Shown: piece after piece, positions 8,754 to 18,955 of the stretch | How the letters are laid out: the number at the start of each line of letters is the position of its first letter | Numbering within the stretch: position 1 is the first letter of the stretch | NCBI GenBank assembly: GCA_016707585.1 | Contig: JADJHL010000012.1 | Span: 310,001-374,000 of the forward strand | DNA length: 64,000 nucleotides | Direction: 5' to 3' | From: Ignavibacteriales bacterium | GTDB taxonomy: Bacteria; Bacteroidota; Ignavibacteria; Ignavibacteriales; Ignavibacteriaceae | The notes under the pieces: generated by a model | Told to the model about the DNA's origin: nothing | The model's input: the letters and a program-made list of their open reading frames with translations, nothing else | Database searches by the model: none | Program-made: the position numbers and the translations under genes

Positions 8754-9647
8754 ATGAAAAAACATCCAAAGAAATTTAAAGTAGGTTTAATCCAATTAGG
8801 CTTTTCCAAAAATCCAGATGAAAATCTTAAGAAAGCAATTATATGGATTGAAAAAGCAGCTAAAAAAGGTGCGCAAGTAATTTGTTTACCGGAACTTTTT
8901 CGTTCACAGTATTTCTGCCAATCTGAAAATATTGAATATTATGATTTTGCTGAAACAATTCCTGGTCCTTCCACAGATGCAGTTTCTAAAGTTGCAAAGA
9001 AGTTAAAAGTTGTTGTGGTAGTTCCGCTTTTTGAAAAACGAGCAACAGGACTTTATCACAATTCATTAGCAGTTGTAAATACAAAAGGTGAGATAGCCGG
9101 AGTTTACCGCAAGATGCACATTCCTGATGATCCATCTTATTATGAAAAATATTATTTCACTCCCGGTGATTTAGGATTTAAATCTTTTGGAACAGAATTT
9201 GGAAACATCGGTACACTAATCTGCTGGGATCAATGGTATCCTGAGGGTGCAAGATTAACAGCATTACAAGGTGCAAGTATTTTATTTTATCCAACAGCAA
9301 TCGGCTGGCATCCTCACGAAAAGAAGGAACACGGCAAACCACAGTTTGAAAGCTGGCAAACGATTCAACGATCACACGCAATTGCAAATGGAGTTTATGT
9401 TGCATCAGTAAATAGAATTGGTTTGGAAAAAGAAACTAAAGATTCAGCAGGAATTGAATTTTGGGGAAATAGTTTTATTTGTGATCCCCAAGGAATTATT
9501 ATTGCTGAGGCTTCACATAAAAAAGAGGAAATTCTTATTGCTGAAGTTGATCTTGATAGAATTGAATATATCAGACGCAACTGGCCGTTTTTACGTGATA
9601 GAAGAATTGATGCTTACGGGGATATTACAAAAAGGTTTTTAAAATGA
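8754..9647 (+). CDS. aguB: N-carbamoylputrescine amidase
   Basis: Hydrolyses N-carbamoylputrescine to putrescine, CO2 and ammonia, the last step of the agmatine route. The 297-residue protein has the nitrilase (carbon-nitrogen hydrolase) triad: Glu47 in CLPE, Lys120 in VYRKMHIPDD and Cys157 in LICWDQWYPEGAR. The sequence FRSQYFCQSEN after the first Glu and the segment around residues 120-140 are characteristic of the AguB branch. The start is ATG 8754 behind an A-rich leader. Its stop overlaps the start of the next gene, aguA, by four bases, so the two are translationally coupled and work in sequence. No arginine decarboxylase is in the window, so the source of agmatine is not shown. Confidence 0.94.
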   Translation: MKKHPKKFKVGLIQLGFSKNPDENLKKAIIWIEKAAKKGAQVICLPELFRSQYFCQSENIEYYDFAETIPGPSTDAVSKVAKKLKVVVVVPLFEKRATGLYHNSLAVVNTKGEIAGVYRKMHIPDDPSYYEKYYFTPGDLGFKSFGTEFGNIGTLICWDQWYPEGARLTALQGASILFYPTAIGWHPHEKKEHGKPQFESWQTIQRSHAIANGVYVASVNRIGLEKETKDSAGIEFWGNSFICDPQGIIIAEASHKKEEILIAEVDLDRIEYIRRNWPFLRDRRIDAYGDITKRFLK

Positions 9648-10687
9648 TGAAATCAAAATATCGATTACCAGCCGAATGGGAGTATCACGAAGCAACCTGG
9701 ATTGGATGGCCGAACAATAAACAAGATTGGCCGGGAAAGTTTCAACCAATTCCCTGGGTGTATGGTGAGATTGTTCGTTACATTTCTCGTGGAGAAAAAG
9801 TTAGAATTATTGTTCAGTCAAAAGAACATCAGCAAAAAGCAGAACTAGTATTAAAAGCTGTTGATGCTGAAATGAGTAATGTAGAGTTCTTTAAACTTGA
9901 AACAGATAGAAACTGGTTACGTGATGCTGGACCGCAATTTGTGAAAAATGAAAAGAATGAAACTGTTCTTATCAACTTTAAATTTAATGCGTGGGCAAAG
10001 TATGATAATTACAAGCTCGATTCAAAAATTCCTAAAATGATTTCCAATAAATTAGAACTTGATTTAATAAAAGCTGAATATCGAAATAAAGAAGTTGTTC
10101 TTGAAGGTGGAAGCATTGATTATAATGGCTTTGGAACTATCATAACAACAGAAGAATGTTTGATGGATTCTGAAACTCAAGTAAGAAATAATGGATTTAC
10201 AAAAAGTGATTACGAAAAAGTTTTTGGAAAATATCTTGGTGCAACAAATGTAATCTGGCTAAACAAAGGTATTACCGGAGATGATACGCACGGACACGTT
10301 GATGACATTACCAGATTTGTTAATAAAAATACCGTTGTAACTGCAATAGAAATACATCCAAATGATCCAAATTATCTTCCATTGATGGAGAATAGAGAAT
10401 TACTTGAGGATGCAAAGTTAGAAGATGGATCGAATTTGGAAATTGTTGAATTACCAATGCCATCACCAGTAGTCTTTAAAGGTGAGAGACTACCTGCAAG
10501 CTATGCAAACTTTTATATCGCTAACAATACTGTTTTAGTTCCGACATTTAACGACGTAAATGATAAAGTTGCTTTGGGTATTTTATCGGAATTATTTGAA
10601 GACAGGAAAGTAATTGGAATTCATGCTGTGGATTTAGTATGGGGATTAGGAACTTTGCATTGCTTAACACACGAACAAGTAAAGTAG
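9644..10687 (+). CDS. aguA: Agmatine deiminase
   Basis: Converts agmatine to N-carbamoylputrescine and ammonia; aguB, immediately upstream and overlapping, takes the product on. The 347-residue protein has the guanidino-group-modifying fold with RDAGP at 93-97, EGG at 154-156, HGHVDD at 216-221 (His218, Asp220) and the catalytic Cys340 in GTLHCLTHEQ near the C-terminus. Two adjacent ATG codons (9644 and 9647) are possible starts; 9644 gives the ATGA overlap with the aguB stop. It converges on the EamA transporter gene with a 6-bp gap. It is cytosolic. The family also includes peptidylarginine deiminases, but the aguB neighbour makes agmatine the substrate. Confidence 0.93.
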   Translation: MMKSKYRLPAEWEYHEATWIGWPNNKQDWPGKFQPIPWVYGEIVRYISRGEKVRIIVQSKEHQQKAELVLKAVDAEMSNVEFFKLETDRNWLRDAGPQFVKNEKNETVLINFKFNAWAKYDNYKLDSKIPKMISNKLELDLIKAEYRNKEVVLEGGSIDYNGFGTIITTEECLMDSETQVRNNGFTKSDYEKVFGKYLGATNVIWLNKGITGDDTHGHVDDITRFVNKNTVVTAIEIHPNDPNYLPLMENRELLEDAKLEDGSNLEIVELPMPSPVVFKGERLPASYANFYIANNTVLVPTFNDVNDKVALGILSELFEDRKVIGIHAVDLVWGLGTLHCLTHEQVK

Positions 10688-10693
10688 AATTTA

Positions 10694-11626
10694 TTATCCT
10701 GAACTTGTTTCAGGATCACTTTTCTGATCTTTAAACGAAGTTTTATTACTGCTTCCAATTTTAACAAGTATTACTCCTGCAATTATGACAACAGAAGCAA
10801 TTAGAATAAATATGTTTAATTGCTCATCTAAAAATATCCAACCAAGCAACAAAGCAATTACTGGATTTACGTACGCATAAGTTGAAACGAGTGAAAGTGG
10901 TAAATGTTCAATCGCATAAATGTATGAACCATATCCGAATATTGATCCCATAACAATGAGGTAAGCAAGTGACAATACTCCAGATTGAGTAAAATGTAAT
11001 CCGGTAAACTCACCTAGTAAAGTACCAAGTATGATTTGAAGTGAGCCAACAATTAACATTTGCACGGAGGCACTCATAAGAGGATGGACACTTACTTTTT
11101 TATACTTAGAATAAACTGATCCCAGTGACCAGGCAACAACAGCACCGAGAATACTTAAAACTCCAATTAAATATTTTGTTTCAAAAATATATTTTAAATC
11201 TCCCCCAAAAATTAATCCTACACCAAGACTGCCAATTATCAATCCTGTTATAACCATCCAATTTAATTTTGGACCTTTGGGAAGAAATGATTCAACACCA
11301 ACCATCCAGAAGGGAACAGTGGTAATAAGTAATGCAGCCAATCCGCTTTCAATCCATTGCTCACCAACAACAACGAGTCCGTTACCAAAACCAAGCAAAG
11401 CAATACCGATTATTGCAATGTGAATTAAATCTTCTTTTTTAGGAAACTGTTTACCACTTAAACGAAGAATTGTAATAAGAATAATACCTGCAATTATCCA
11501 GCGAAAACCTGCAAACAACACAGGTGGAATTGTCCCAACTCCTATTCGGATGAACAGATAAGTTGTTCCCCAAATAATGCAAATTGCAATCCAGGCTATG
11601 TAAGCACGTATGTTTGGTTTATCCAT
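10694..11626 (-). CDS. EamA/DMT-superfamily transporter
   Basis: A 310-residue integral membrane protein with ten predicted hydrophobic helices in two EamA repeats; WGTTYLFIRIGVGTIPP opens the first repeat. The start at ATG 11626 (MDKPNIRAYIAW) is chosen because a longer reading frame up to 11770 would add a non-homologous 48 residues and overlap the end of the neighbouring T9SS gene. The substrate is unknown; members export amino acids, nucleosides or other metabolites. The last residues, DPETSSG, are encoded by a palindrome (10696-10716) and are probably an acquired tail. The frame converges with aguA. A second transporter of this family is cut by the right edge of the window. Confidence 0.88.
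   Translation of the reverse strand: MDKPNIRAYIAWIAICIIWGTTYLFIRIGVGTIPPVLFAGFRWIIAGIILITILRLSGKQFPKKEDLIHIAIIGIALLGFGNGLVVVGEQWIESGLAALLITTVPFWMVGVESFLPKGPKLNWMVITGLIIGSLGVGLIFGGDLKYIFETKYLIGVLSILGAVVAWSLGSVYSKYKKVSVHPLMSASVQMLIVGSLQIILGTLLGEFTGLHFTQSGVLSLAYLIVMGSIFGYGSYIYAIEHLPLSLVSTYAYVNPVIALLLGWIFLDEQLNIFILIASVVIIAGVILVKIGSSNKTSFKDQKSDPETSSG
10696..10716. repeat. Palindrome at the 3' end of the EamA gene
   Basis: Arms ATCCTGAA (10696-10703) and TTCAGGAT (10709-10716) with a 5-nt loop. It encodes the protein tail DPETSSG and supplies its stop. It may also serve as a terminator for the converging aguA gene. Confidence 0.7.
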
Positions 11627-11729
11627 AAAATCTTTTTTTATAATTGGCAGGTGAAACTTAGTAAATAAAAATCCAAAGCCATCAATATTTGTGATGGCTT
11701 GAATAGGATAGTGAAAAATGTTACAAAAG

Positions 11730-13373
11730 CTATTTGAGGAGAACCATTTTCTTAGTTTGAATAAACTCACCTGATTTTAGTTGATAGAAATAAACTCCGC
11801 TGGATAAATGTTTTGCATTGAAATCTACATTGTAATTGCCAGCATTCTGTTCCTGGTTAACTAATGTAGCAACTTCACTTCCAAGAACATCATAAATTTT
11901 CAGTGAGTGATGTCCGCTGACTGGTGACTGCCAACTAATTTTTGTACTTGGATTAAATGGGTTGGGGTAGTTTTGAGTTAAAGAAAACTTTTCCGGAATA
12001 GAATTATACTTTTCTTCAACATCTGTAATAAAATAATTTGTACTGCCGAATGCAATGCTATCATAAGGTAATGATCTTAGAATTTCAACTTTTTCTCTCA
12101 TTGCCTGAATACTATTTAGATTTGTATTACCTAATCCTGGAACTAGTGCTATCATTGTCCATTGTGTATCGTTTGTGGCAAGTGTAAATGGACCTGAAAA
12201 AAACATAAATCCCGCTCCACCGCCTCCTGTAAATCCATCGTATAGCCATCCTGTTCCTGTTACGGGGTCACCGGAAAAAGGGAAAGTCGTCGGCTGAAGT
12301 GTTATTGGATCAATATATGGATTTCCATTTCTATTTAGCCCTCTTGAATAATTCAAGGCGTCCATTATTGATGATATTGGTGCATACAATGAGTCGGAGG
12401 GGAATGTTCCATCATCCGCAATGCCTTTAAACGATGATATATTAAGATTTTTATAATTGCTCTTAGATTTTCCTTTGAAAACTGCATTACTACCTGCAAA
12501 TGGAATTACTGGACCATAAAGCATTGCATATCCAACACTGACAGGAATAGTTCCATCAAACATTGTGTCTTTATCAGTCCAACAATAACCCAGATCTAAG
12601 GGTACATTAACAGCTGGCCTATTATCATTCCATGGGTCAAAATCAATATCTGTCCAAAATCCAAAATAAGCAGAATCAATAGGATCAAGTCCTTTATAAA
12701 TAATTTCATATTCAATAAAAGTTACATTAGCAAAGATATTCTGTAGGTCAATTTCATTTCCTTCTCTTGCAAATACTGATTGATGTATCTCGATTTCAAG
12801 AGGACTTATTTTATTTTGTGGAAAACCAAAAGGATAAACCAGATTGCTGTCTAAATAATTAAAACTTGTCCAAAGTGTTTGAGCACCAAGAACAAGCGGT
12901 TCACCTTGATTATTTATTGGAGCGCCAAAATTAACCGGCCATTCTGCATAATCAGGATTAGAGTTATTATCGCCTTTGTTTATTTTATAAACGCGATACT
13001 TCGTTGAATCTTCCGGATGAATGAGCATAGCCGCTTGTCCATTGATGATCGGGCCAGGTGAATAACCGTAATACCATTGGGCACCAGAAATAACAATTTC
13101 ATTGTTCCTTTTTCCAATAATCCAAGGGCCCTGATCGTAAACAATACCCCTTGAATGTGGTTCATTTGGAACATTCCAGAATCCGCCGCTTTGAGTATCA
13201 GGAGTATAAGATTCTCCCCAATTGTTAAAATGCATCTCAATATTATTCTTATCGATTTTATTTGAATGCACAAAGTTTGTGCTTTGTACATTTACGTTCT
13301 TATTTTGTGAATACACAGTATTAGAAAGAATAGTAATTAGTATTAAGACAATCGGTATTTTTTTGCTATGCAT
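11730..13373 (-). CDS. T9SS-secreted protein, last gene of a five-gene cargo array
   Basis: A 547-residue protein with a signal peptide (about 1-22), a long beta-rich middle and a T9SS type A sorting domain (NYPNPFNPSTKISW to TKKMVLLK). The middle is a diverged copy of the module shared by the array genes at 13385, 18956 and 20673; it keeps Asp-rich turns (WTDIDFDPWNDNRP), the SGDPVTGTGWLYDG motif and the FSGPFTLATNDTQW segment. The start is ATG 13373 with AAGGAG upstream. It lies 11 bp after its upstream neighbour, probably in one transcript. Function unknown; a surface-displayed or released structural or binding protein is most likely. Confidence 0.82.
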   Translation of the reverse strand: MHSKKIPIVLILITILSNTVYSQNKNVNVQSTNFVHSNKIDKNNIEMHFNNWGESYTPDTQSGGFWNVPNEPHSRGIVYDQGPWIIGKRNNEIVISGAQWYYGYSPGPIINGQAAMLIHPEDSTKYRVYKINKGDNNSNPDYAEWPVNFGAPINNQGEPLVLGAQTLWTSFNYLDSNLVYPFGFPQNKISPLEIEIHQSVFAREGNEIDLQNIFANVTFIEYEIIYKGLDPIDSAYFGFWTDIDFDPWNDNRPAVNVPLDLGYCWTDKDTMFDGTIPVSVGYAMLYGPVIPFAGSNAVFKGKSKSNYKNLNISSFKGIADDGTFPSDSLYAPISSIMDALNYSRGLNRNGNPYIDPITLQPTTFPFSGDPVTGTGWLYDGFTGGGGAGFMFFSGPFTLATNDTQWTMIALVPGLGNTNLNSIQAMREKVEILRSLPYDSIAFGSTNYFITDVEEKYNSIPEKFSLTQNYPNPFNPSTKISWQSPVSGHHSLKIYDVLGSEVATLVNQEQNAGNYNVDFNAKHLSSGVYFYQLKSGEFIQTKKMVLLK

Positions 13374-13384
13374 TTTTCAACTCC

Positions 13385-16300
13385 TTATTTCATTAAAATC
13401 ATTTTTTTTGTTTGAACAAAAGAACCAGCCTGCAGTTTGTAAAAATAAACTCCACTCGATAGTGAAGAAGCATTAAATTCAATCTCATAACTTCCGGCAG
13501 ATTTGTATTCATTAACCAATGTTACAACTTCATTTCCAAGAACATCATAAATTTTTAATTTTTGATGACCGCTGACTGGGGACTGCCAACTAATTTTTGT
13601 GCTTGGATTGAACGGGTTGGGGTAGTTTTGGTCTAATTTAAATTCAGAAATTACTATAGGCTGGTTTTCTATACTCGTTGGAATATCAGTAAAATTAGAA
13701 TTATAAATTTGGATTGCTTCCTCAGTTATATCTTTCATAACTGAAACGGAATTTAAGGCACTTGAACCTCTGCCAATCAAGTAACAAACAATTATATCGA
13801 TTGGTTTATCTAATTCTAAAGTAAACGGGCCGGTATTTACGAGCATTCGATAATCCGCTGGAAGGCTATTTATCCAACCAACACTAGTAACAGGATTGCC
13901 TGAATATAAAAACCCTGGATCAAGTGTTGCACAATTAACACCGCCCAATACTTGACCGTAAGGCCAGTTACAAGGATCAACTGGCTCCCCTATTCTGGTT
14001 AAACCTAACAAGTAGTTTCTCGCTTCAACAGCAGTACTTGGATCATTTAAGGATGGGTCTCCACCCATAAAATGTATAAAAGAACTTAATGATTGATTTT
14101 TTGCACCAGGTATTATTTCGGTTCCAATCAAAGGACCATTATTAATAATAGCGGAATCGAGAGGTGTATCAATTCCATCATCATATAATTCATTCCCATT
14201 ATTATCTATAAAGGTTCCACCGGGAATGTAAGCTGCAGGTCCTTGTAAAAACGGGATTCCAAGTGCTGGTGGATTTGTGCCATAATTAAAATCCGAACCA
14301 TCATTGTAAACATAACCAGAATTTAAAAACACATCACTGCCAACTAAATCGTCCTCTGCACCTCCCAAATCTGGATCTGACCAGGCAGAAAAATATACGC
14401 TATCGAATTTATTGGATACTGTACCCATATTGGAAATTCTGTAACGTACAAAAATCATATTGTCAATCGGATCGTTAACATTTTCGCCCCAGGCAAAAAC
14501 TGTTTGTTGTATTTCAATTCCCATCGGTTGCTGGTCAGAATATCTCCTCCATGCACCAGGTATTGCATCATTGTATACGCACCATGCGGTCACATCGCCC
14601 AAAACATCAGGTCTGTCTTCATTTGGGTCCCAAATATTATTTCCATTTATATCAACTGGATTATAAACTCCGTCATTATCTCCATCATAAAAATCTGCAC
14701 CAAGATTAACAGCGTGAGAAAAAACTTGCCAGGCTGCACCAAAAGGTGGATCTGAACTTTTAACCAAATAAAGTTTGTTGTATGGATCATTAGGATCACT
14801 TCCAACCGGACCTGGCAAATAGTCTTCGATTAAAGAAGCAGACGCAACTGCGTTAGTCCAAACATTACCATTGTTTAACCCGGAGAGAAAAAAACCACCG
14901 GAAAAAAGTATTGTGGATTCTTCAAACAAACCACCTTGCTGCCCATTGATTGGAACTGCTGCAAGAATTCCTTTACTATTGATAGGAAGTTTAAAATTAT
15001 TAACATCAATTAGATATGAATCAGTAGCAAACATCACCGGCACATTAACAATTCCGCCATTTAATTGAACCACATTATTATCATCATCTTCAATTGAAAA
15101 ACTATAAATAATCTCCTCACCAAAACTATTTGGAATTATAGCTGTTCCATATATTTTATCTCCGGCTAAAGAATCATAATGTAGTCCATCATCATACATT
15201 TCCAAAGTATCATAAGTTGGGGGTGGATTCGTATAGGTATTTAGCTTAGCTGATAATATTGTTTTATCATCATCGATAAAAGCTTGCACAACGTAAGGTT
15301 GATTTGGACCTGGATTTTCTGCACTATGAAGAAATTTATACAAAAATGGCGGAACATTCTCATCAATAGATACATCGGCTAACGTAAAATAAATCTGGAA
15401 AAATTTTCCTGAAAGGTTGAAATTTCTTGTGCTGGTAAAAGTAAGTAGAGGTCTTCCATTCCATAAACTTAAATTATAGTTTTCATCATACCCTACATAC
15501 TTTGTAAAATTTTCTGGTGTACTCCAGGTAAATCCATCATCCAAACTATATATGTGTTTTATGTTTGATTGAAATATTCCATCAAATGGTGTTGCTTCTT
15601 GTTGGATGTAATATAGCCAGGTCTTTCCATTTGTATCTTTGATTATTCTTGGATTTGTTTGCGAAAGACTTTCTCCCACTAATAAAATTGAATCACTCCA
15701 AGTTAAACCTGCATTTGTTGAAGTTCGATAAAAAATATCAAAATCATTCGCAGTAGAATCCTGATAAACAATTAAATTTCTGGAATTATCAAAACTAAAC
15801 AGCTGACCATTTTTACCAGTTGTTGTAATTGTATCCGCTCCAGACCACGTTATGCCATCACTACTAATAATATTGTATAAACCTTTAGAATCATACAGAT
15901 TAATCGGGTCTGAAAAACTGTAAGTGAATCTAACCTCACTATTTGATAATTTAGACAAAGATGAAAAATAAACTCTTCTTCGTAGGGGCGGATTTGGCCT
16001 TGTAGGTAAAAAAACAGGAGAAGACCAAGAGGTTCCATTATCATCAGAATACATGCTAAAATATTGGCCGTATCTAAATGTTAATAATATCCTGCCTGAA
16101 TTAAGTACAATGGCATTGATATCTGCACCATATTTATCAGAAATAAAATCAATAATCATACTCTCAGCTTCCCAAATTAAACCTCCATCAGTGCTTTTTG
16201 ATGACTTCAGTTGGCTGTCAGTCGAGTCATACCAGAACATTATTAAATCGTTATTTGGTAAACCAAGCAAACAAGATTCATAATTGTTTTGAAAATATTC

Positions 16301-16393
16301 CTGAACAGGAAACCTTGTTGGAGAAGTAACTTGAGGATACGCTATCAATGAGATCAATAGAAGATTAACTAGAACCAGATGCGACAGTTTCAC
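13385..16393 (-). CDS. T9SS-secreted BNR/Asp-box protein (paralogue of 20673-23681)
   Basis: A 1002-residue protein. After the signal peptide (1-20), residues about 30-340 contain sialidase-type Asp boxes (SDDNGTSWSS, SLDDGFTWST), which suggests a beta-propeller. Residues about 345-460 resemble the choice-of-anchor X module (MYDDGLHYDSLAGDKIYG). Residues about 460-900 are the module shared across this array (LFSGGFFLSG, YDGDNDGVYNP, EIQQTVFAW), with Asp/Asn-rich, probably calcium-binding turns. It ends in a T9SS sorting domain. Translation begins at GTG 16393 behind GGAGG. It is the same length as, and collinear with, the gene at 20673, so a duplication is clear. No catalytic sialidase residues were identified; Asp boxes alone do not show enzyme activity. 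Confidence 0.83.
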   Translation of the reverse strand: MKLSHLVLVNLLLISLIAYPQVTSPTRFPVQEYFQNNYESCLLGLPNNDLIMFWYDSTDSQLKSSKSTDGGLIWEAESMIIDFISDKYGADINAIVLNSGRILLTFRYGQYFSMYSDDNGTSWSSPVFLPTRPNPPLRRRVYFSSLSKLSNSEVRFTYSFSDPINLYDSKGLYNIISSDGITWSGADTITTTGKNGQLFSFDNSRNLIVYQDSTANDFDIFYRTSTNAGLTWSDSILLVGESLSQTNPRIIKDTNGKTWLYYIQQEATPFDGIFQSNIKHIYSLDDGFTWSTPENFTKYVGYDENYNLSLWNGRPLLTFTSTRNFNLSGKFFQIYFTLADVSIDENVPPFLYKFLHSAENPGPNQPYVVQAFIDDDKTILSAKLNTYTNPPPTYDTLEMYDDGLHYDSLAGDKIYGTAIIPNSFGEEIIYSFSIEDDDNNVVQLNGGIVNVPVMFATDSYLIDVNNFKLPINSKGILAAVPINGQQGGLFEESTILFSGGFFLSGLNNGNVWTNAVASASLIEDYLPGPVGSDPNDPYNKLYLVKSSDPPFGAAWQVFSHAVNLGADFYDGDNDGVYNPVDINGNNIWDPNEDRPDVLGDVTAWCVYNDAIPGAWRRYSDQQPMGIEIQQTVFAWGENVNDPIDNMIFVRYRISNMGTVSNKFDSVYFSAWSDPDLGGAEDDLVGSDVFLNSGYVYNDGSDFNYGTNPPALGIPFLQGPAAYIPGGTFIDNNGNELYDDGIDTPLDSAIINNGPLIGTEIIPGAKNQSLSSFIHFMGGDPSLNDPSTAVEARNYLLGLTRIGEPVDPCNWPYGQVLGGVNCATLDPGFLYSGNPVTSVGWINSLPADYRMLVNTGPFTLELDKPIDIIVCYLIGRGSSALNSVSVMKDITEEAIQIYNSNFTDIPTSIENQPIVISEFKLDQNYPNPFNPSTKISWQSPVSGHQKLKIYDVLGNEVVTLVNEYKSAGSYEIEFNASSLSSGVYFYKLQAGSFVQTKKMILMK

Positions 16394-16417
16394 TTAAACC
16401 TCCAAAACATTTTTTAT

Positions 16418-18940
16418 TTATTTAATTAGAATCATTTTTTTAGTTTGAATAAATGAACCAGCCTGTAACCTATAAAAATAAATTCCACTTGAAAGGAAAG
16501 AGGCATTGAAATCTATTTCATAACTTCCTGCGTTTCTATACTCATTAACTAATGTAGCAACTTCATTTCCAAGAACATCATAAACTTTTAATGTTTGATT
16601 TCCAGCGATAGGAGAATGCCAACTAATTTGTGTGACTGGATTGAACGGGTTGGGGTAGTTTTGAGAAAGATGAAAACTTTTTGATGGTAGTTCTTCGTTT
16701 TTAGCATCTAATGGATTTACAATTTTTAATAATACAGGGATCATCAGCGAATCATTATCTGAATCATTTGAATGGATAATAATTGATGCCTTGTAATTCC
16801 CTACTAAATTAAATAACGAATTTAATTTAAATTCAATGTTATCAATTCCACCTCCTGTAACTGAGCTAACAAAATCTGTGGGAGCAATCCAATAAGTAGG
16901 GGCAGAATAAAAAATATTTTGGTTGAATGATAGAGTATCAATTTGTGTAATTATAATTGAATCTTGTGGCAACGAAACAAAATCTAAAATTGAACTTCCA
17001 ATATTATTTGCAAAAGATTTGTTATTACTATTCAAGCCTTTAGGTACATCAATTGATTGTAAGGAGCTAATACCTAAGAAATAATATGTAAAGGGTCTTA
17101 GATAAATATTTATTGGATTACTATTTCTAAATCCAGAACCAGATGTTATAGTACGATTTCTTTTAAATATTCTTTGAAAGTAGTTCTGGGAATTATCTGA
17201 TTCATAAATTAGAAATGTTATTAGTGCTGATGAATTGCTGTTTACATACTGTTCAAAATGCTCAAGTTTTATGGTGCGATCAGTATAAAAAATATTTCCA
17301 TAAATTTTATTTTGACCTGAATTTTGATGAGTATTGTTACCATATAAACTGTTGGCAATTGAATCTGAAAGTACAGTTAGTTGATAGTTAAGTGTATCCG
17401 TTCCAAGTTCGTTACTGATTGTGAAAGGTAAAAATATAGAGTCATTTAACTCAAGTTGACAATTTAAGTTAGTATCTGAAATTGATATTATGGGTCTTGT
17501 AGTATATCCCCAATTATCCCTGTTTAATACAAAACTAGAATCTGTTTCCTGAAAATTAAATGTTCTTATAATACCTGGTTTATCATTATTTAAATAGCCA
17601 TAACCATTATTAATCGTATCTATACCACTATAAGAAATTCCATACCTGTATGAAAACTCCCCGACAAACTCACCCTTAGGAATATCTAAACTAATTGTCC
17701 AAATATTATCATTTGCTATTGAGTCATATCCTCCACCATCATCTTTGAGTGGAATTATGCTATTATTTAAAGTATCGCTAAAGGTCCAATTGCCAGAATT
17801 ATTTCCTAATGCATTTAAACTTCCTTTAATCCATACGCCATTTGTAATAGTGTCAATTCTCACTTTTGTATTAAAATCGATTGCATCATTAATATCAATA
17901 TTGAAAACTAATTTGATGTTACTTTCAGTTGTTATTGGAAGAGAACGCAGTTTATATAATCCTACTCCATTTGCAGATAACAAAATTGAATCACTAATAA
18001 ATTCAACCGCAAAATTTGTAGGATCGATTGTATTAGGTATGGTTTCCCAGCTATTTCCATAATCAGAAGAAATATAAATTCTGCCCCATGGTGAAAATTC
18101 ACCTATAGCCATATAAGATGAATCATTATTAAAAATATCAATACCCCAGGTCTCAGTATTTTCAATGGAAAAGGGTCCATCTAGTTGTTGCCAGGTAAGA
18201 CCATGATCAGTACTTTTAACAACTCTATTTGTACCAGACCCACCCCAACGAGTTGCAAAAGCAACATTGTTATATGTTTTCTTAATTGCTATTACGGGAA
18301 TTTCACCTGAAGTACTGAATGTTTGAACCCACGTTATTCCATAGTCTGTTGAACGAAAAATACCAGTTCCGTTATCACCTATTAAAATAATATTAGAACT
18401 ATCTTTAAAGACTTCTAAATCACAAGGAGTAGGGCAGGGAATATTATATGCCACATCATTCCAGGTTGTACCAAAGTCCATACTATTCTGAAATGTGCTA
18501 CCATTAACAGTATAAAGTAAATCAGGGTTGTTATAATCTTGTGTAACCGGTGCACCAAAATACGCAAAACTGTAATTGCCTATCAGATTCCAGGTTAAAC
18601 AATTATCATAACTTTTATAGATTCTTCCAGTGTTAGAAGTTGAAATTTGCCCAGCAACAACAAATTCATTTGATCGAAGATGAGAACGGAAAATGGTTTT
18701 AATTTCTTTGATTTCCGGTACCGGATTTCCAAATCTATAAAACATCTTGCAGTCCAAATTTGATGTATAAATAATTGAATCGCCACCAAAAAAAACTGCA
18801 TTATTTATTCTATCCGTATAAATTGGATCTCCAGTAACAAATCCATTCTTTTTTAATTGCCATCCCATATTTTGGGTATAAATAATTTGAGTCAGGAATA
18901 GCAAAGATAGAATCACTAAAATAATCTTATATCTCATCAT
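16418..18940 (-). CDS. T9SS-secreted Asp-box (BNR) propeller protein
   Basis: An 840-residue protein whose first 340 residues hold at least four Asp-box motifs (STDYGITWVQ, STDHGLTWQQ, SSDYGNSWET, SYDNCLTWNL), as in sortilin/photosystem-assembly-like beta-propellers. A carbohydrate-binding-like beta-sandwich may follow (about 340-460, GVWIKGSLNALG and DDGGGYDSIANDNIW). It ends in a T9SS sorting domain (NYPNPFNPVTQISW). The reading frame extends to a TTG at 18949, but ATG 18940 or 18937 is a better start because the hydrophobic signal begins at MRYKIIL. It sits between two other array members with 15-25 bp gaps. Unlike its neighbours it lacks the shared Asp-rich module, so only its C-terminus is related to them. 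Confidence 0.8.
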   Translation of the reverse strand: MMRYKIILVILSLLFLTQIIYTQNMGWQLKKNGFVTGDPIYTDRINNAVFFGGDSIIYTSNLDCKMFYRFGNPVPEIKEIKTIFRSHLRSNEFVVAGQISTSNTGRIYKSYDNCLTWNLIGNYSFAYFGAPVTQDYNNPDLLYTVNGSTFQNSMDFGTTWNDVAYNIPCPTPCDLEVFKDSSNIILIGDNGTGIFRSTDYGITWVQTFSTSGEIPVIAIKKTYNNVAFATRWGGSGTNRVVKSTDHGLTWQQLDGPFSIENTETWGIDIFNNDSSYMAIGEFSPWGRIYISSDYGNSWETIPNTIDPTNFAVEFISDSILLSANGVGLYKLRSLPITTESNIKLVFNIDINDAIDFNTKVRIDTITNGVWIKGSLNALGNNSGNWTFSDTLNNSIIPLKDDGGGYDSIANDNIWTISLDIPKGEFVGEFSYRYGISYSGIDTINNGYGYLNNDKPGIIRTFNFQETDSSFVLNRDNWGYTTRPIISISDTNLNCQLELNDSIFLPFTISNELGTDTLNYQLTVLSDSIANSLYGNNTHQNSGQNKIYGNIFYTDRTIKLEHFEQYVNSNSSALITFLIYESDNSQNYFQRIFKRNRTITSGSGFRNSNPINIYLRPFTYYFLGISSLQSIDVPKGLNSNNKSFANNIGSSILDFVSLPQDSIIITQIDTLSFNQNIFYSAPTYWIAPTDFVSSVTGGGIDNIEFKLNSLFNLVGNYKASIIIHSNDSDNDSLMIPVLLKIVNPLDAKNEELPSKSFHLSQNYPNPFNPVTQISWHSPIAGNQTLKVYDVLGNEVATLVNEYRNAGSYEIDFNASFLSSGIYFYRLQAGSFIQTKKMILIK

Positions 18941-18955
18941 CACGCGCAAACTTTT

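Noticed and set aside
11627..11770. Longer N-terminus for the EamA transporter
   Set aside because: It would overlap the neighbouring T9SS gene and adds residues before the first membrane helix with no family resemblance.
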